Positions 1-8,677 of a stretch of 10,938 nucleotides of DNA are shown here, piece after piece; position 1 is the first letter of the stretch; each line of letters begins with the position of its first letter. The notes beneath the pieces are model-generated. The model did not search any database. It was not told the origin of the DNA and saw only the letters and a list, made by a program, of their open reading frames with translations. The translations under genes were made by a program, and so were the position numbers. Source of the stretch: Halocafeteria seosinensis (lineage: Eukaryota; Sar; Bigyra; Bicosoecida); assembly GCA_001687465.1 (NCBI GenBank), contig LVLI01000962.1, positions 1 through 10,938 on the forward strand. Reading direction: 5' to 3'.

Positions 1-186
1 AACTTGGATCATGGTGTGCTAGTCGTTGGATATGGAAGCTTAAGTGGGAGTGACTACTGGAAGGTAAAGAACTCATGGGGAGCTTCTTGGGGAATGAATG
101 GTTATATTCTTCTTGGTCGTGGAGAATCTTTCCAACCCCATGGACAATGTGGTATTTTGGATTCTGCCTCCTATCCCACTCAATAA
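1..186 (+). CDS. papain-family (C1A) cysteine protease, 3' end only
   Basis: The reading frame is open from the first base of the window to a TAA at 184-186 and gives 61 residues. It carries the C-terminal half of the papain catalytic domain. The active-site His lies in [11 protein letters not shown] (about residues 2-12) and the active-site Asn in [13 protein letters not shown] (about 20-32). The family-typical end [12 protein letters not shown] follows. The catalytic Cys and the prodomain would lie upstream, outside the window. Family members are endopeptidases, usually secreted or lysosomal and made as zymogens. No C-terminal extension (granulin, ML or similar) follows, so this copy ends with the protease domain. 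The motifs are intact and there is no sign of decay in what is visible. The family call is secure; the subfamily cannot be set from this fragment. Confidence 0.93.
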   Translation, partial: NLDHGVLVVGYGSLSGSDYWKVKNSWGASWGMNGYILLGRGESFQPHGQCGILDSASYPTQ

Positions 187-918
187 TCTCGTGGTGTTAG
201 TACTTCACTGAACTTGAAGCGGATGAAGTAGAAACGGGTTATCTCATTTATTTCTACTAGTAGATCTTGGCTATCGCCGGACGATACAGTGTATTACTGT
301 TCTTTGTACATTGGCATCGCCAAGAGCGCTCTATTGAGTTTGTCGCTTCACCTACATAAATGAACATCATAGAGCCGCACACTCTAATACAATCCGCCTA
401 AGGAAGAAGACTGAGCCGGCTGGCCGGCATACACTAAGGGTAATAAAGGCGGCATTGCAGGTTTCTTAAATACATAAATGCACAAAGTTGATCGTATTTT
501 ATGCGGAGCACATTCCTTAACTGCACCTCCCTCATTCCTTCCGAAAGCGTGAGCCAAAAGCATGGCATATTCCACCGCCGCGGGACACGACTTGGCAACT
601 TGCAAGTCCAACAAGAACGCTGGCACACATCCGTTGTCTTCCGGTATTCAATACCAGCTTCTTTTTCAAGCGGAGTGATTTTTGACTCAACATACAACTG
701 TCAGTTCCTAAGATTCCTGACTCGATCGATGTGAAGTTGAGCCTGGAGTTGCCTCCGATGAAGCAAGGAATTAGAAGCTGGTATTGTTGATCCCCCACAG
801 GAAAATAGTGAAAAAGAGTTAGTTTTCTTCATTGACTGCAAATTAATATTCAGTAAGGTGGATAAACCACATTTGTTTGAAAAATTACGTGAACTAGTTT
901 ATAGGGACCATAGGAATC
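187..918. other. intergenic stretch, no supported gene
   Basis: I see no recognisable gene here. Short open frames exist on both strands but overlap each other and show no family motif. One plus-strand frame stays open without an ATG from about 762 to 1022 (86 codons) and reads fairly like protein (for example KPHLFEKLRELVYRDHRNH). It conflicts with the secreted-protein frame that begins at 919, so at most one of them is real. The 3' UTR of the protease probably occupies the first part. Confidence 0.5.
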
Positions 919-1206
919 ATGCGTACGTACATGATAACTCTGGCCGCAGCGGTCATCCTGGCGACTTCAGCCAAAGCTGCCGAATTCGACAGCCACAAAT
1001 GGCAATACGTAGTCGTACCTAAGACACCAACTCTGTTCAATAGCGTTGCACCAGCAGAGTCCGCCAGTCAACCATGGAATTTTCCATTCACTTTAATGAA
1101 GGAAAGCATACAAAACCGTGCACTCATAACTGTTCTCAACACCCTTTCGTTAAGCTGTACTGGCTTCACTTCTCGGTTCAACCAAAATGTATGCTTCCAT
1201 CGTTAA
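919..1206 (+). CDS. hypothetical small secreted protein (95 aa)
   Basis: I do not recognise this protein. It begins at an ATG followed by a good signal-peptide shape: a short basic start (MRTYM), a hydrophobic core (ITLAAAVILAT), then an SAKA-A type cleavage site near residue 20. The predicted mature part is about 75 residues with only two Cys, both near the end. It has no RxLR-EER, LxLFLAK, elicitin, Kazal or cystatin signature that I can see. The C-terminal third is Ser/Thr-rich and looks less protein-like, so the true gene may splice onward or be a broken remnant. A different plus-strand frame is open across its first third. Small secreted proteins are common in oomycetes, but that is only context. 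The main evidence is the signal peptide. Confidence 0.35.
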   Translation: MRTYMITLAAAVILATSAKAAEFDSHKWQYVVVPKTPTLFNSVAPAESASQPWNFPFTLMKESIQNRALITVLNTLSLSCTGFTSRFNQNVCFHR

Positions 1207-1456
1207 CGTACGTAGTCATCTTTTCTTTAGGGACACCAAATCAGTGACTCTGCGGGGTTTCTCTAGAGCTGCCGATCCTATGGGGAGCTACAGAAATAGG
1301 TAACAAATTCGACATGACCATCTTTCGTAGCTAGGGCAGGAGCACATTATTTCCCGAGTCTATACCTTCACCGGTGCAAAAGTCCCATCCCACAACTCGC
1401 CAAGCTGCGAACCTCAAACGCCCCCAGAGCTATTCTATACCACCAGAATCATTACA

Positions 1457-1743
1457 ATGAAGCTGAGAAAGGGCGTTCGTTTCCTGGTTTGCATCTTCCA
1501 CTGTGCAGCAGTGACTCTGCTGGATCCGGTATGATTATACAACGTCACCGACTGAACATTTTCATTCTCAAGACTGCCAACGTTCATGCTTCCTTTTCTT
1601 AGTTTTCCAATGCAACTCCAGGCAGCGCAGCTGTGTGTGTGTGTTCAATTGGGCAGATGGGTCCGGACTCCAGAGCCTTGAATCCTTCACGTGGAAGGTC
1701 TATATCGCCGGCAACTAGAAACTTCACCATGGAGGAAGCATAA
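1457..1743 (+). CDS. hypothetical two-exon small secreted protein
   Basis: This is a tentative model. Exon 1 (1457-1528) starts at an ATG and encodes 24 residues with a signal-peptide look: basic start MKLRKGVR, then the hydrophobic run FLVCIFHCAAVTLL. It is followed at once by GTATGA, and 1529-1602 has the form of a 74-nt intron: a possible branch motif (CACCGACTGAAC), a pyrimidine-rich end, and TTCTTAG. Exon 2 (1603-1743) continues in phase 0 for 46 codons to a TAA, giving about 70 aa in all. Without splicing, the frame stops within the donor sequence (GTATGA). The mature part is Ser/Arg/Pro-rich with no known motif. A short TG microsatellite (about 1632-1643) lies inside exon 2, which weakens the coding case. 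No family is recognised; transcript data would decide. Confidence 0.27.
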
Positions 1744-2719
1744 GCTCTCCTTAGTTTGCTCCCTTATCCCGTTTGTTGTTGAGATAACGAATGAGCCTCA
1801 GTTGACGGAATCCATAACAAGGTTGCTGGCTACAACGACTAGTCGGCAAACTAACGGCTGCCACTTTTTACCGGCGTGCTGCGATAAAGACAATACAGTA
1901 AGACAAAACAAATAAATAAGAAAAGGTTTCCTTCCTCCGCTGGGGATAGTGTGTGATGCTTGCTTGGTCATATAAAAAATTCTTACAACGGTCCACACAT
2001 CAACACCGTGTCACGGACAAAACAGCAGTTACATTGCACCAATAAATTCCGCCTTCCTGATGAGCTCCAGCAAACTCTGAGCCTCACATTTATTCAAGCA
2101 GAACCATTCCTCCTGGCAGAACCATGTCATAATCGTGTCCACATGTACTTCCAATCTGCACGCATTGACACACATCAAATGTATTGCATGAGTACAAATC
2201 ATGAATCCGAACCCCGTAGGACTCGTCCACGTCGTTGACCTCAGTCAGTGCACTACTGAGTACGTATAAGACATGCTTGGACCCTAAGCAAGCATGAAAA
2301 AGAAAGAGCATACACACAATCTAAGCTTTCTCGTCAATGATAGGGAAAACAGTGCTGTAAACGGTAATACATGGGAACGTCGAAGGACCCTCCGTCATTG
2401 GCCGGCTGCTCCCCCACCTGAAGTTTCGGAATGTTTTCGACCCGCTCTAACTCCCTTTTACTCCTTATCATGTATGTCAAACATGTTCGGCAAGAAAACG
2501 ACGGTAGGCCATGGCTACATATTATCATATACCCGAGTCGAGAGCTTTTCGACGTCGAACTCACTCACACTTGGGACACGAGGTCCGAAAAGCGCATATT
2601 TTATGGTAGATGTATACAACACGACATGGTAAAATACTGCAATTTTTCAGCTAGTCTCGTACCTTTTCTGCTTCCTATCTTGTCTTTCCCAATAACAGGA
2701 GCGTAGCATTTTTTTCCGC
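1744..2719. other. intergenic stretch, no supported gene
   Basis: Several short frames (up to 112 codons at 2294-2632 on the plus strand) overlap frames of similar length on the other strand. None shows domain motifs, signal peptides or convincing splice sites. Apart from a short hairpin at 2272-2296 I see nothing that explains this stretch. Confidence 0.5.
2272..2296. repeat. short perfect inverted repeat (hairpin)
   Basis: The arms CATGCTTG (2272-2279) and CAAGCATG (2289-2296) are perfect reverse complements, separated by 9 nt. A second small inverted pair, CTCAGT/ACTGAG, lies about 30 nt upstream. No adjacent gene gives it a clear role, and it may be chance. Confidence 0.4.
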
Positions 2720-2758
2720 ACCCTAATCACACGGATATTTTGTCCGTATAATTAGGGT
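2720..2758. repeat. 39-nt imperfect palindrome downstream of the membrane-protein gene
   Basis: The outer arms ACCCTAAT (2720-2727) and ATTAGGGT (2751-2758) pair perfectly. After two mismatches around one A-T pair, an inner stem forms from ACACGGA and TCCGTAT-side bases, closing on a short T-rich loop. Seen from the minus-strand gene that stops at 2981, it lies about 220 nt downstream, so it could sit in or near that 3' UTR or be the relic of a small foldback element. The structure is visible directly; any function is a guess. Confidence 0.5.
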
Positions 2759-2980
2759 TTTCCCAAGACAATCAACAACCTTTAAAATTATTTGGTTGCC
2801 TTAATCCGCTCAATCATATTTACCCTCTTCCTTCCCCTACTAACATGATGACCGACCGCTTTCTCGGGAAGTAGCAGCATCAAAGTAAATGCATAGAGGT
2901 TTGCTTTGAGAAACATCTCAGCAAACCCTGATGCAGTGTATATTTCCTGTGCGACAAGGACGCTTGCAAGTAATCGCATG

Positions 2981-4657
2981 CTAGATGAAGTAATGGATGA
3001 ACGAGTACCACCTTTTCCGTGCTTCCATGGCCGTGTGGACTTTATGATACAAGAATTCTTTAGTCGTGCGTTCACACATAGCAAACCACAAGGAATGAAT
3101 GTACGAGGATTCACCACTGTATAAGCGTATCATAGTTGACGATCCTATAGCAAATATTAGGACAATCCCCATTCCAAGCCATCTAACAAACGACTGCTCA
3201 TAGGCAATGCTACCGGCATCATCCGGCGTAGTACCGAGAAAATCGACATCAAACACATTTTGGAGTACCGCAAGAAAAATAGCGAAAACCAGAAACCAGC
3301 CAGCGGCAATGATTAGGAACACCCAAATATAGGCACCAAGAAATGGGAGGGTATGAGTAAGGAATGGACACATCAGCATTACAGCCCAAGCGTATAATGG
3401 CGGATAGTTGGATGTTAGGTACTGCTCGTTCCTCACCATCGATGCAACATCTTCCAACTTGGCTTCCGTCGTCCATCCCAACACAAATAGACTTCCCACG
3501 TTAGGTGAATTTGAGAATACCTCTACATAACATTGATATCCATTCCATCTACTCCCAGTTGCCGAGGTTTTTACCTGGATAATGTCAATCACAAGCTGAA
3601 TTGCGGGGCTAACGAGCTTGAACAGTGTCCAACACCCTTGCAAAACTTTCACACAACGGATTCTACATCGACATCCACATCTGTCTCCACATCTTGCTGT
3701 AGAGCGAACAGTAACACCCTTCTCCGTGTTTGAGCCCTCCTCGTCTATCATGCGAATGTAGTCATTTCCACTACTTCCCATCTTCTCGTGTACGTGGTTT
3801 GCATTACCATCGTCATCATCATGGTCATGAGCTTGTTCCTGTTGCTGCCTTTTTTGTAACCAATATTCGATGCACAAAGTAAGAAGTGATTTGAGAACAT
3901 ATCCAATCACAATAAGATACAACGGCATCGCTCCTTGATCGCTACAATGCGAGATCACTCTAGGGGCATTGACGTCATTATTGCTCCCATCACCCACTTG
4001 TCCAACCAAAGACGCTCCCATCATGTCCATGCTTCTGACATTCAGTTCATATTCTCCCGTTGGCTTAAAGTACAAGCCGATTGCACTCTGTTTGAATTTA
4101 AAATATCAAGTTCTGTTTTGCATATGAGTTCTCTGGAGAAAATTGAATAATTACCCTTGCGTTTTGCTGTGTAATATATCCTGTATTAGGGGGAATAGAC
4201 CGGCCAACGACGGTGGCTTCATACCAAACTTCACACAGGGACGTCGCTGGGAAATGGACCCCCTTTTATTTGTCACAAAGACGAAAGTATGAGAATCCGT
4301 TCGTTCATCTTCTTCCCTATTTTCATTATACGCCTTACAATCTACCTTTTATACCGCTCTATGCTACAGATGCGAAATACAAGCAGCGCTCCCTACAACC
4401 AGGCGGAGGAGCACGATGGCTGAACTACTGCACAATCAAGCATCCAGTGGAGCGAATTACGATTCATATGGAATGTTAAGATGGGTAATTAAGTATAGAA
4501 TCGTGTGGAATAAAGGAATGAAGTTAATATCGCCTATGTCTGTGGAGGGGCGAGGTGTTGCCAGGAGAAGAAGTCATCTTCGGGAGCTGAGACGGAAATG
4601 AATGACATACTCGTCGCCTCTGCGAACTCGATGTGTTCCAATAACTGTACAGAACAT
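2981..4657 (-). CDS. multi-pass membrane protein of unknown family, four exons (about 430 aa)
   Basis: My model has exons 4657-4611, 4427-4381, 4246-4155 and 4087-2981, with introns of 183, 134 and 67 nt. All are GT-AG, with donors GTATGT, GTATTT and GTAATT, and the phases agree from ATG to TAG. The large last exon has no ATG at its start, so upstream exons are required. Exon 3 (VWYEATVVG, NTGYITQQNARSAIGLYF) reads clearly as protein. The first exon is the least certain. The predicted protein has a weakly hydrophobic N-terminal stretch (about residues 18-31) and strong membrane segments near 117-139, 293-313, 315-342 and 363-384, with another possible one near 221-234. Between the first two strong segments lie an Asp/His-rich stretch (about 148-164) and a Cys cluster CGDRCGCRCRIRC (about 195-207). 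I recognise no family, and no catalytic or transport motif is evident. Confidence 0.65.
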
Positions 4658-4698
4658 TGCGTCCACAAATACTACTCAAACATGGAATGTAGATACCA

Positions 4699-4709
4699 GG
4701 AATGGGAGA
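4699..4709 (-). promoter_or_regulatory. possible oomycete-type initiator (CATTCC-like)
   Basis: On the minus strand, TCTCCCATTCC lies about 45 nt upstream of the ATG proposed at 4657. Oomycete core promoters often carry an initiator built around TCATTYY close to the transcription start. This matches loosely (CCATTCC) and sits at a plausible distance. It depends on the uncertain first exon being right. Confidence 0.2.
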
Positions 4710-5196
4710 AAGGAACGCTAAGGCACTCAGTGGTTTGCTGCCTCTAGGGGGAGAGTTCTCTCCCCGTAGTAATCGTACTCATTCCCACTCAATACCGTCT
4801 GCCATAGGGTAGAAAAACCAATGAGACAGTTAGGATGTTGTCATTCGATGGAAGCGGCTCTCGTTGAGCACAGGAAGGAGCTACTTCAGGATTCGTTTCT
4901 ACGGGCCTCAGGTTATGACGGCGAAAAAAGAGGCCAAAACCGGACACACACCATCTAATGGTTTGTAAATATTGATTACCAAGAAAGGAATCGATTCGGT
5001 ACGAATTTGGATGGTGTTTCAGGCCAGCTGGAAGGAGCAGTCTGTCAACTTGTTGCTCAACCAAGCAGCTCCGGCCGACAGCGGCATCGCAGCAGGTATC
5101 TGTCGAACTTCAGCACGCATACATTTTTTACTGATATAATTAGCATGAGCTGACCTGGTACATAACTTCTCTAGCTCGGCCTGAGTCGGGTAAATT
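4710..5196. other. intergenic stretch with one unrecognised minus-strand open frame
   Basis: The minus strand stays open for about 110 codons from about 5120 down to a stop at 4789, with no ATG near the start. The translation (for example HHPNSYRIDSFLGNQYLQ) has no motif I recognise. It could be an internal exon or transposon fragment, or chance. Otherwise I see nothing here. The left end of the hAT relic may lie in this stretch, but I could not identify its terminal repeat. Confidence 0.35.
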
Positions 5197-6082
5197 GAGC
5201 TTCACATTTTTCCGCACTCGGTCACGCGGCGCAACCCAGTCTGTTGCACCACACAACGTCCATAGCCGGGAGCAAAAGATCAAGGGAAGATTTCATTGGT
5301 AGAATGGTGACGTTTATCGCTGATGAGAGTATGCCCTTCCGAATTGTTAAATCTCTGTCATTCAAGAGAGTGGTATAGAGCCCGAAGACATGCCGTCAGG
5401 CGTACAATGGTTCGCAAGGTTGAGGAGAAGGCCTCCAATGTCATGGAGAGAACAGATGATATATTACGTTCCGCAGCTAATTCTCCACTGGGAACAGAGA
5501 CTCGCTAGTGGGTTTTATCATTCTAATGTGGACATCTGCTACGGCGCGGAAGTAGGCCAGCTTATCAGCTGAAGTTAAAGCATGTCCATGAAGAAGTAGA
5601 AAAATTCTTTGGAACTGAAGAGAAAGTGGAATGGAAGGTCTTCTGCCTCCAGAGAATGAAAACTCTGGGAAAAAGCAGCGATTACATTCTTCCCATAAGA
5701 ATTCCACTCGTTCAGAGCCCTTTGTCACCAAAGAGTTCGAAACGTTTGAGAACCGAGCCCCTGCGGCCACCGATGAGGAAGTCCCTTCGCTTCGTCTGCA
5801 TCCAGGCAACATCGAGGAATCGTCAAAGCAACAGAGTGGGTTTCCTTTGCTGAAATTTTGGAAGAAGCATGGCGATAGTTTCCCGGTTCTGAGTCCTGTG
5901 GTGAGGTGTTTGCTGGCTATACCAGCATCTACTGCTACTGCCGAAAACTCCTTCAGTATTGCTGGCATTAATCATGAAACGCTTGAGTAGCGAACGGCTT
6001 GAAAGCATCATGGTCGTCAGATACCATGGTATAACGTTACTAAATGGGGGAGGATGGAGTAGAAGAAGAAGACGAAGAGTAG
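5197..6082 (+). pseudogene. hAT-family transposase relic, frameshifted and internally deleted
   Basis: Pieces of a hAT transposase follow in order on one strand but in different frames. An N-terminal piece resembling the conserved IADESMPFRIVKSLSFKRVV region lies at about 5271-5375 and ends at a TAG. EPEDMPS (5378-5398) follows in a second frame, and RRTMVRKVEEKASNVMERTDDIL (about 5403-5472, read with a break) in a third. Then comes HVHEEVEKFFG (about 5581-5613). The C-terminal dimerisation block, FPLLKFWKKHGDSFPVLSP then LAIPASTATAENSFSIAG, lies at about 5841-5965. The next conserved part, KRLSSERLESIMVVRYH, needs another frame (about 5979-6026), and an acidic tail EDGVEEEDEE ends at TAG 6080-6082. 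Typical hAT transposases have 600-800 residues; under 300 codons remain. The middle, which carries most of the catalytic residues, is missing. Terminal repeats and target-site duplication were not found. Confidence 0.85.
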
Positions 6083-6132
6083 TACATCGCTTTCGTAAGG
6101 CTTGTCAAGGTTTTTTCACTTATTGGAATATA

Positions 6133-6168
6133 CCTAAGTATCTGTATGCGTTCACCGCTGTACTTAGG
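6133..6168. repeat. short inverted repeat just after the hAT relic
   Basis: CCTAAGTA (6133-6140) and TACTTAGG (6161-6168) are perfect reverse complements 20 nt apart. They lie about 50 nt beyond the end of the transposase relic, where subterminal repeats of a hAT element would be expected. Without the matching left end this is only suggestive. Confidence 0.4.
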
Positions 6169-6777
6169 AGAATTTGAATTTATTAACCCAACACCCCACC
6201 AAAAACCGACCCGTGACCGAGGTCAACAAAAAAACTTTCCATTGTCCCACCCAAGCCTTGGTTACGGGTAGACATAGGAGTCCGGTAGTTCTTGGGAAGA
6301 ATAAAACGCGACTATTGGTTACTTGCCTTGGGAAGTACCCAAGCAACCAAATTGTCGCCCTCTTGGTGCAACGGTCATGCTAACAGGCAGGATGTGTGCA
6401 TTGTATTGCTCCTATCGGCAGGATTCTCCACCGCGCAGCTGGGTGTGGATACCACGCATCCCTTTCCAGTCGACGACGACGCGTGACTCGTTAGCCCACC
6501 GGCAAAATAGACGCCTTTCCAGTGCTCAATCGGGGATTCTACTTGCCTCGTCTGCTTGTGAATATACCTTTAACTGTTCTACCTCGCCTCCAGAAGCTCC
6601 TTCAAAACCAAAACAGTTCTGGAAAGACATTAAGTCTGTATTTGTCGGCAGATCATGAAGGAAAGAAGGAAGAGCACTGAAGACAGAACTACTTAGCTTC
6701 CACACACATCGGTTGACAAAACAAGTCACACTGGTGTGTGGATAACCACCCAGCGTAAAGGAAGCCAAGAACACGTT
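6169..6777. other. intergenic stretch, no supported gene
   Basis: No gene is supported. It lies between the hAT relic and the 3' end of the transporter gene, so the right part is probably transporter 3' UTR on the minus strand. It includes a hairpin at 6317-6348, whose arms GGTTACTTGCCTTGGG and CCCAAGCAACC pair with bulges around a 5-nt loop. Short frames on both strands have no motifs. Confidence 0.45.
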
Positions 6778-8445
6778 TTATTTTACGTCTTCGCGGGGCC
6801 CGTGGGCGCTTAGCAAGTGTTCGCTTGCTTCTTCTTGAAGACCTTCGTAGTGTTTTTCGTCTTCCGGATACGGATCGTAATTGAAACCAGGCAGTCGAAC
6901 TTTGGGATGCAGGTCGCTGTAGATCACAACCCCCGTAAGCAGAGTCGCAAAACCAATCCACTGAATCCAGCAGAAGCTCTTCCGTCCGATGCCTAAAGAA
7001 AGTGCACAAGTCACTAAACGGCAGAAGGACTCAAGGACCATCCTTGCAGTCGCATTCAAATTTTTTGTAACGGAAATTCCAAAAAGGTCGAAGAACGTAG
7101 TAGATAAGACGATTCCAATAACCGCTAGAGTGAGTAGATAATTGCGACCCATCATGGCGGCTGCATCAGGAGCGTTCTCAAAGTGTTTCGTGCTCCGGTC
7201 ATTTGACGCAGCCAAAGTATCGAGCTCTGCATCAACCATGATGGTTAGTGAGAGTATGTAAGTTAAGTCGTAACTTACTTGGAACGTAGTACATCAGTTC
7301 AGAGTAGACATGTTAAGTTCTGACTCACTTGGAATGTAGTACATTGGCAATAAAAGGGAAGTAAGCACAGTAAAACCCCAGAAACCTTCCCAACCAGTAA
7401 GTTGTAGCCAGGGGATATTGTATCCCGAAATGAGTTTTTCTTCTACGACAACTTGGCTAGCCACGAAAACCTGCCGATGTGAAGAGGTAGGTGGAGTTTT
7501 CGCGGACGGATCGTTCTTCGTAAAACTTACCTGAGCTGTAATAAGCATTGTAGCACCCGCTGCTGAGTTTGAAGCGCCACTGGGCGGTTGGTCGTGGCGT
7601 GAAACGCCCATAAGCACACTACCAAGCAAGATCACCAACAGGGCAACCCAGCGGAAAGGCCTAAGTCTCCTCTTGCGAAAAAGATATCTAAAGATTCCCG
7701 TAAATACAACAACAGAACCTCTCGACATCTCGAACACAGAGGGATATGTCTGCACAAACAACACCAGAACCAGTTGAGGGTGGTTTTTGGTCAGACCTTT
7801 GATTCCTCAATGAGTACGCTTACAAGGGTCAGTCCAATGTACATCAATGAAGTTGCCGTCATGTCGCAAAGTGCTGAAGGAAATAGAGGAAGAGATAGCA
7901 ACGCTTACTACCGTACAAGCTGTACCATGCTGCAGGAAGCCACCGGCTGATAGAGCACCTACTCGGAAGAAGAATCAAACCCCTGTTGAATGACTGGGAA
8001 GTTACTACTTCCCTCTTACAAGCAGTAGGATCGGTGATTCGCCATTTTAGAATACGAAATACGAATAAGCAAAGACTTTCTCCCAAATACATCCCGCATG
8101 CTAGGTAGCTGGTGTTGCACAGAAAAAGGAAGGAAAAAAAAAAAAACGTCTGTCTGTAAGTAGCTTCCAATAAGACTGTGACAGGCAACTCACAATCGAT
8201 GGTCAAATTTTCGTTTATCACCTGCCAATATACCGCAGGAGGATAATGTATCAGCCCAGGCTGTTACTGCGGACAAACGGGAACAAAGTTGGACTTCATT
8301 TTGATTGTGATTCTAGAGTGCAATGTCTGTTAGGCTTACCTAGCGTGTCGGTGCTTTTCGAAATGAGCATACCCAATGCGAGATGTCGGTTAGGTTTGCC
8401 TAATGTGCTGATGCTTTTCCAAATGAGTATGCCCAATGTGAGCAT
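6778..8445 (-). CDS. SLC35F6: SLC35F6-like transporter (drug/metabolite transporter superfamily), seven exons
   Basis: My model has exons 8445-8340, 8266-8222, 8100-7963, 7873-7824, 7749-7531, 7470-7329 and 7226-6778. The introns are 73, 121, 89, 74, 60 and 102 nt, all GT-AG. The phases agree throughout and give about 382 aa; human SLC35F6 has about 370. Family landmarks occur in order: TAWAD (TM1 end), GMYLGES, FNRGLILLP, LCDMTATSLMYIGL, EMSRGSVVVFTGIF, VVVEEKLISGYN, GWEGFWGF, LLLPMYYIP, FFDLFGISVTKNLNATARMVLES. They fit the ten-helix fold of nucleotide-sugar-transporter relatives. SLC35F6 in animals is placed in lysosomal or mitochondrial membranes and its substrate is unsettled; the substrate here is unknown. 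The start is uncertain: ATGs at 8466, 8445 and 8370 are all in frame, because a tandem duplication covers exon 1. TM1 (LGMLISKSTDTL) is unusually polar. The C-tail is acidic and hydrophilic. Confidence 0.85.
7251..7344. repeat. 50-bp-period tandem duplication across the exon 6 donor site
   Basis: Positions 7251-7294 align with 7301-7344 at 35 of 44 bases (my count). On the minus strand each copy reads ATGTACTAC, then a one-base variant, then TTCCAAGT and a donor-like sequence: GTGAGT in the exon-proximal copy and GTAAGT in the downstream copy. Each also carries an ACTTAAC branch-like motif. The exon-proximal donor must be used, because reading on to the second meets a stop. Confidence 0.85.
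7471..7530 (-). other. 60-nt stop-free intron (intron 5 of the transporter)
   Basis: The intron has a strong GTAAGT donor and a CGGCAG acceptor. It interrupts the conserved block between ITAQ and VFVASQVVVEEKL. Its length is a multiple of three and it has no in-frame stop, so retention would insert 20 mostly polar residues without changing the frame. Homologues have no such insertion, which is why it is called an intron. Confidence 0.75.
8321..8440. repeat. 60-bp tandem duplication across the exon 1 donor site
   Basis: Positions 8321-8380 and 8381-8440 match at 46 of 60 bases (my count); 11 of the 14 differences are transitions. On the minus strand each unit holds a TM1-like coding segment (LGMLISKSTDTL in the proximal copy, LGILIWKSISTL in the distal), then a donor region and a CCTAAC motif. 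The proximal donor is G|GTAAGC. The distal one has decayed to G|GCAAAC. Confidence 0.88.
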
Positions 8446-8677
8446 GTATCGGAAATGTGTCCTCATCGTTAATGTTGTCAATGCTGGTGACCATAGTGAG
8501 AACACAAGCCAGCTGAAATGCTCCTTTGTTCTTGGACGCAGAGGGTTTATAGGGATTATTTTTGCACAGATCGAATGATACACGGGTATGATTTATCTCC
8601 ACCTTACAATCCCATACCGATGATTTCCGAAGTGTGCGAATTGGGGATTCTGTTGATAACAGCTTGATATTCAGCAG

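Noticed and set aside
384-697. Minus-strand frames with a faint Ty1/copia RNase H look (RKTT..., ...AAVEYAML)
   Set aside because: The match needs a frame change and a gap of several residues, and the following sequence does not continue like the family. It is too weak to call.
762-1022. 86-codon plus-strand open frame without an ATG
   Set aside because: There is no start, no clear splice sites and no motif, and it overlaps a better-supported start at 919 in another frame.
2294-2632. 112-codon plus-strand ORF
   Set aside because: It overlaps frames of comparable length on the other strand and in another plus frame, and its composition shows no domain or signal.
4213-4601. Plus-strand ORFs of 88 and 61 codons
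   Set aside because: They are antisense to exons 2-3 and the introns of the membrane-protein gene and have no motif of their own.
6360-6465. A-box-like TTGGTGCAACGG and a later T-arm-like GGGTGTGGATACCACGC, suggesting a tRNA or tRNA-derived SINE
   Set aside because: No acceptor stem closes and the B-box match is poor. Spacing is loose, and no second copy was seen in the window.
7859-8221. Single 120-codon minus-strand ORF with a Phe-rich run
   Set aside because: The Phe run is the pyrimidine tract of intron 2, and the frame reads through introns 2 and 3. Only the 8100-7963 part is exon.
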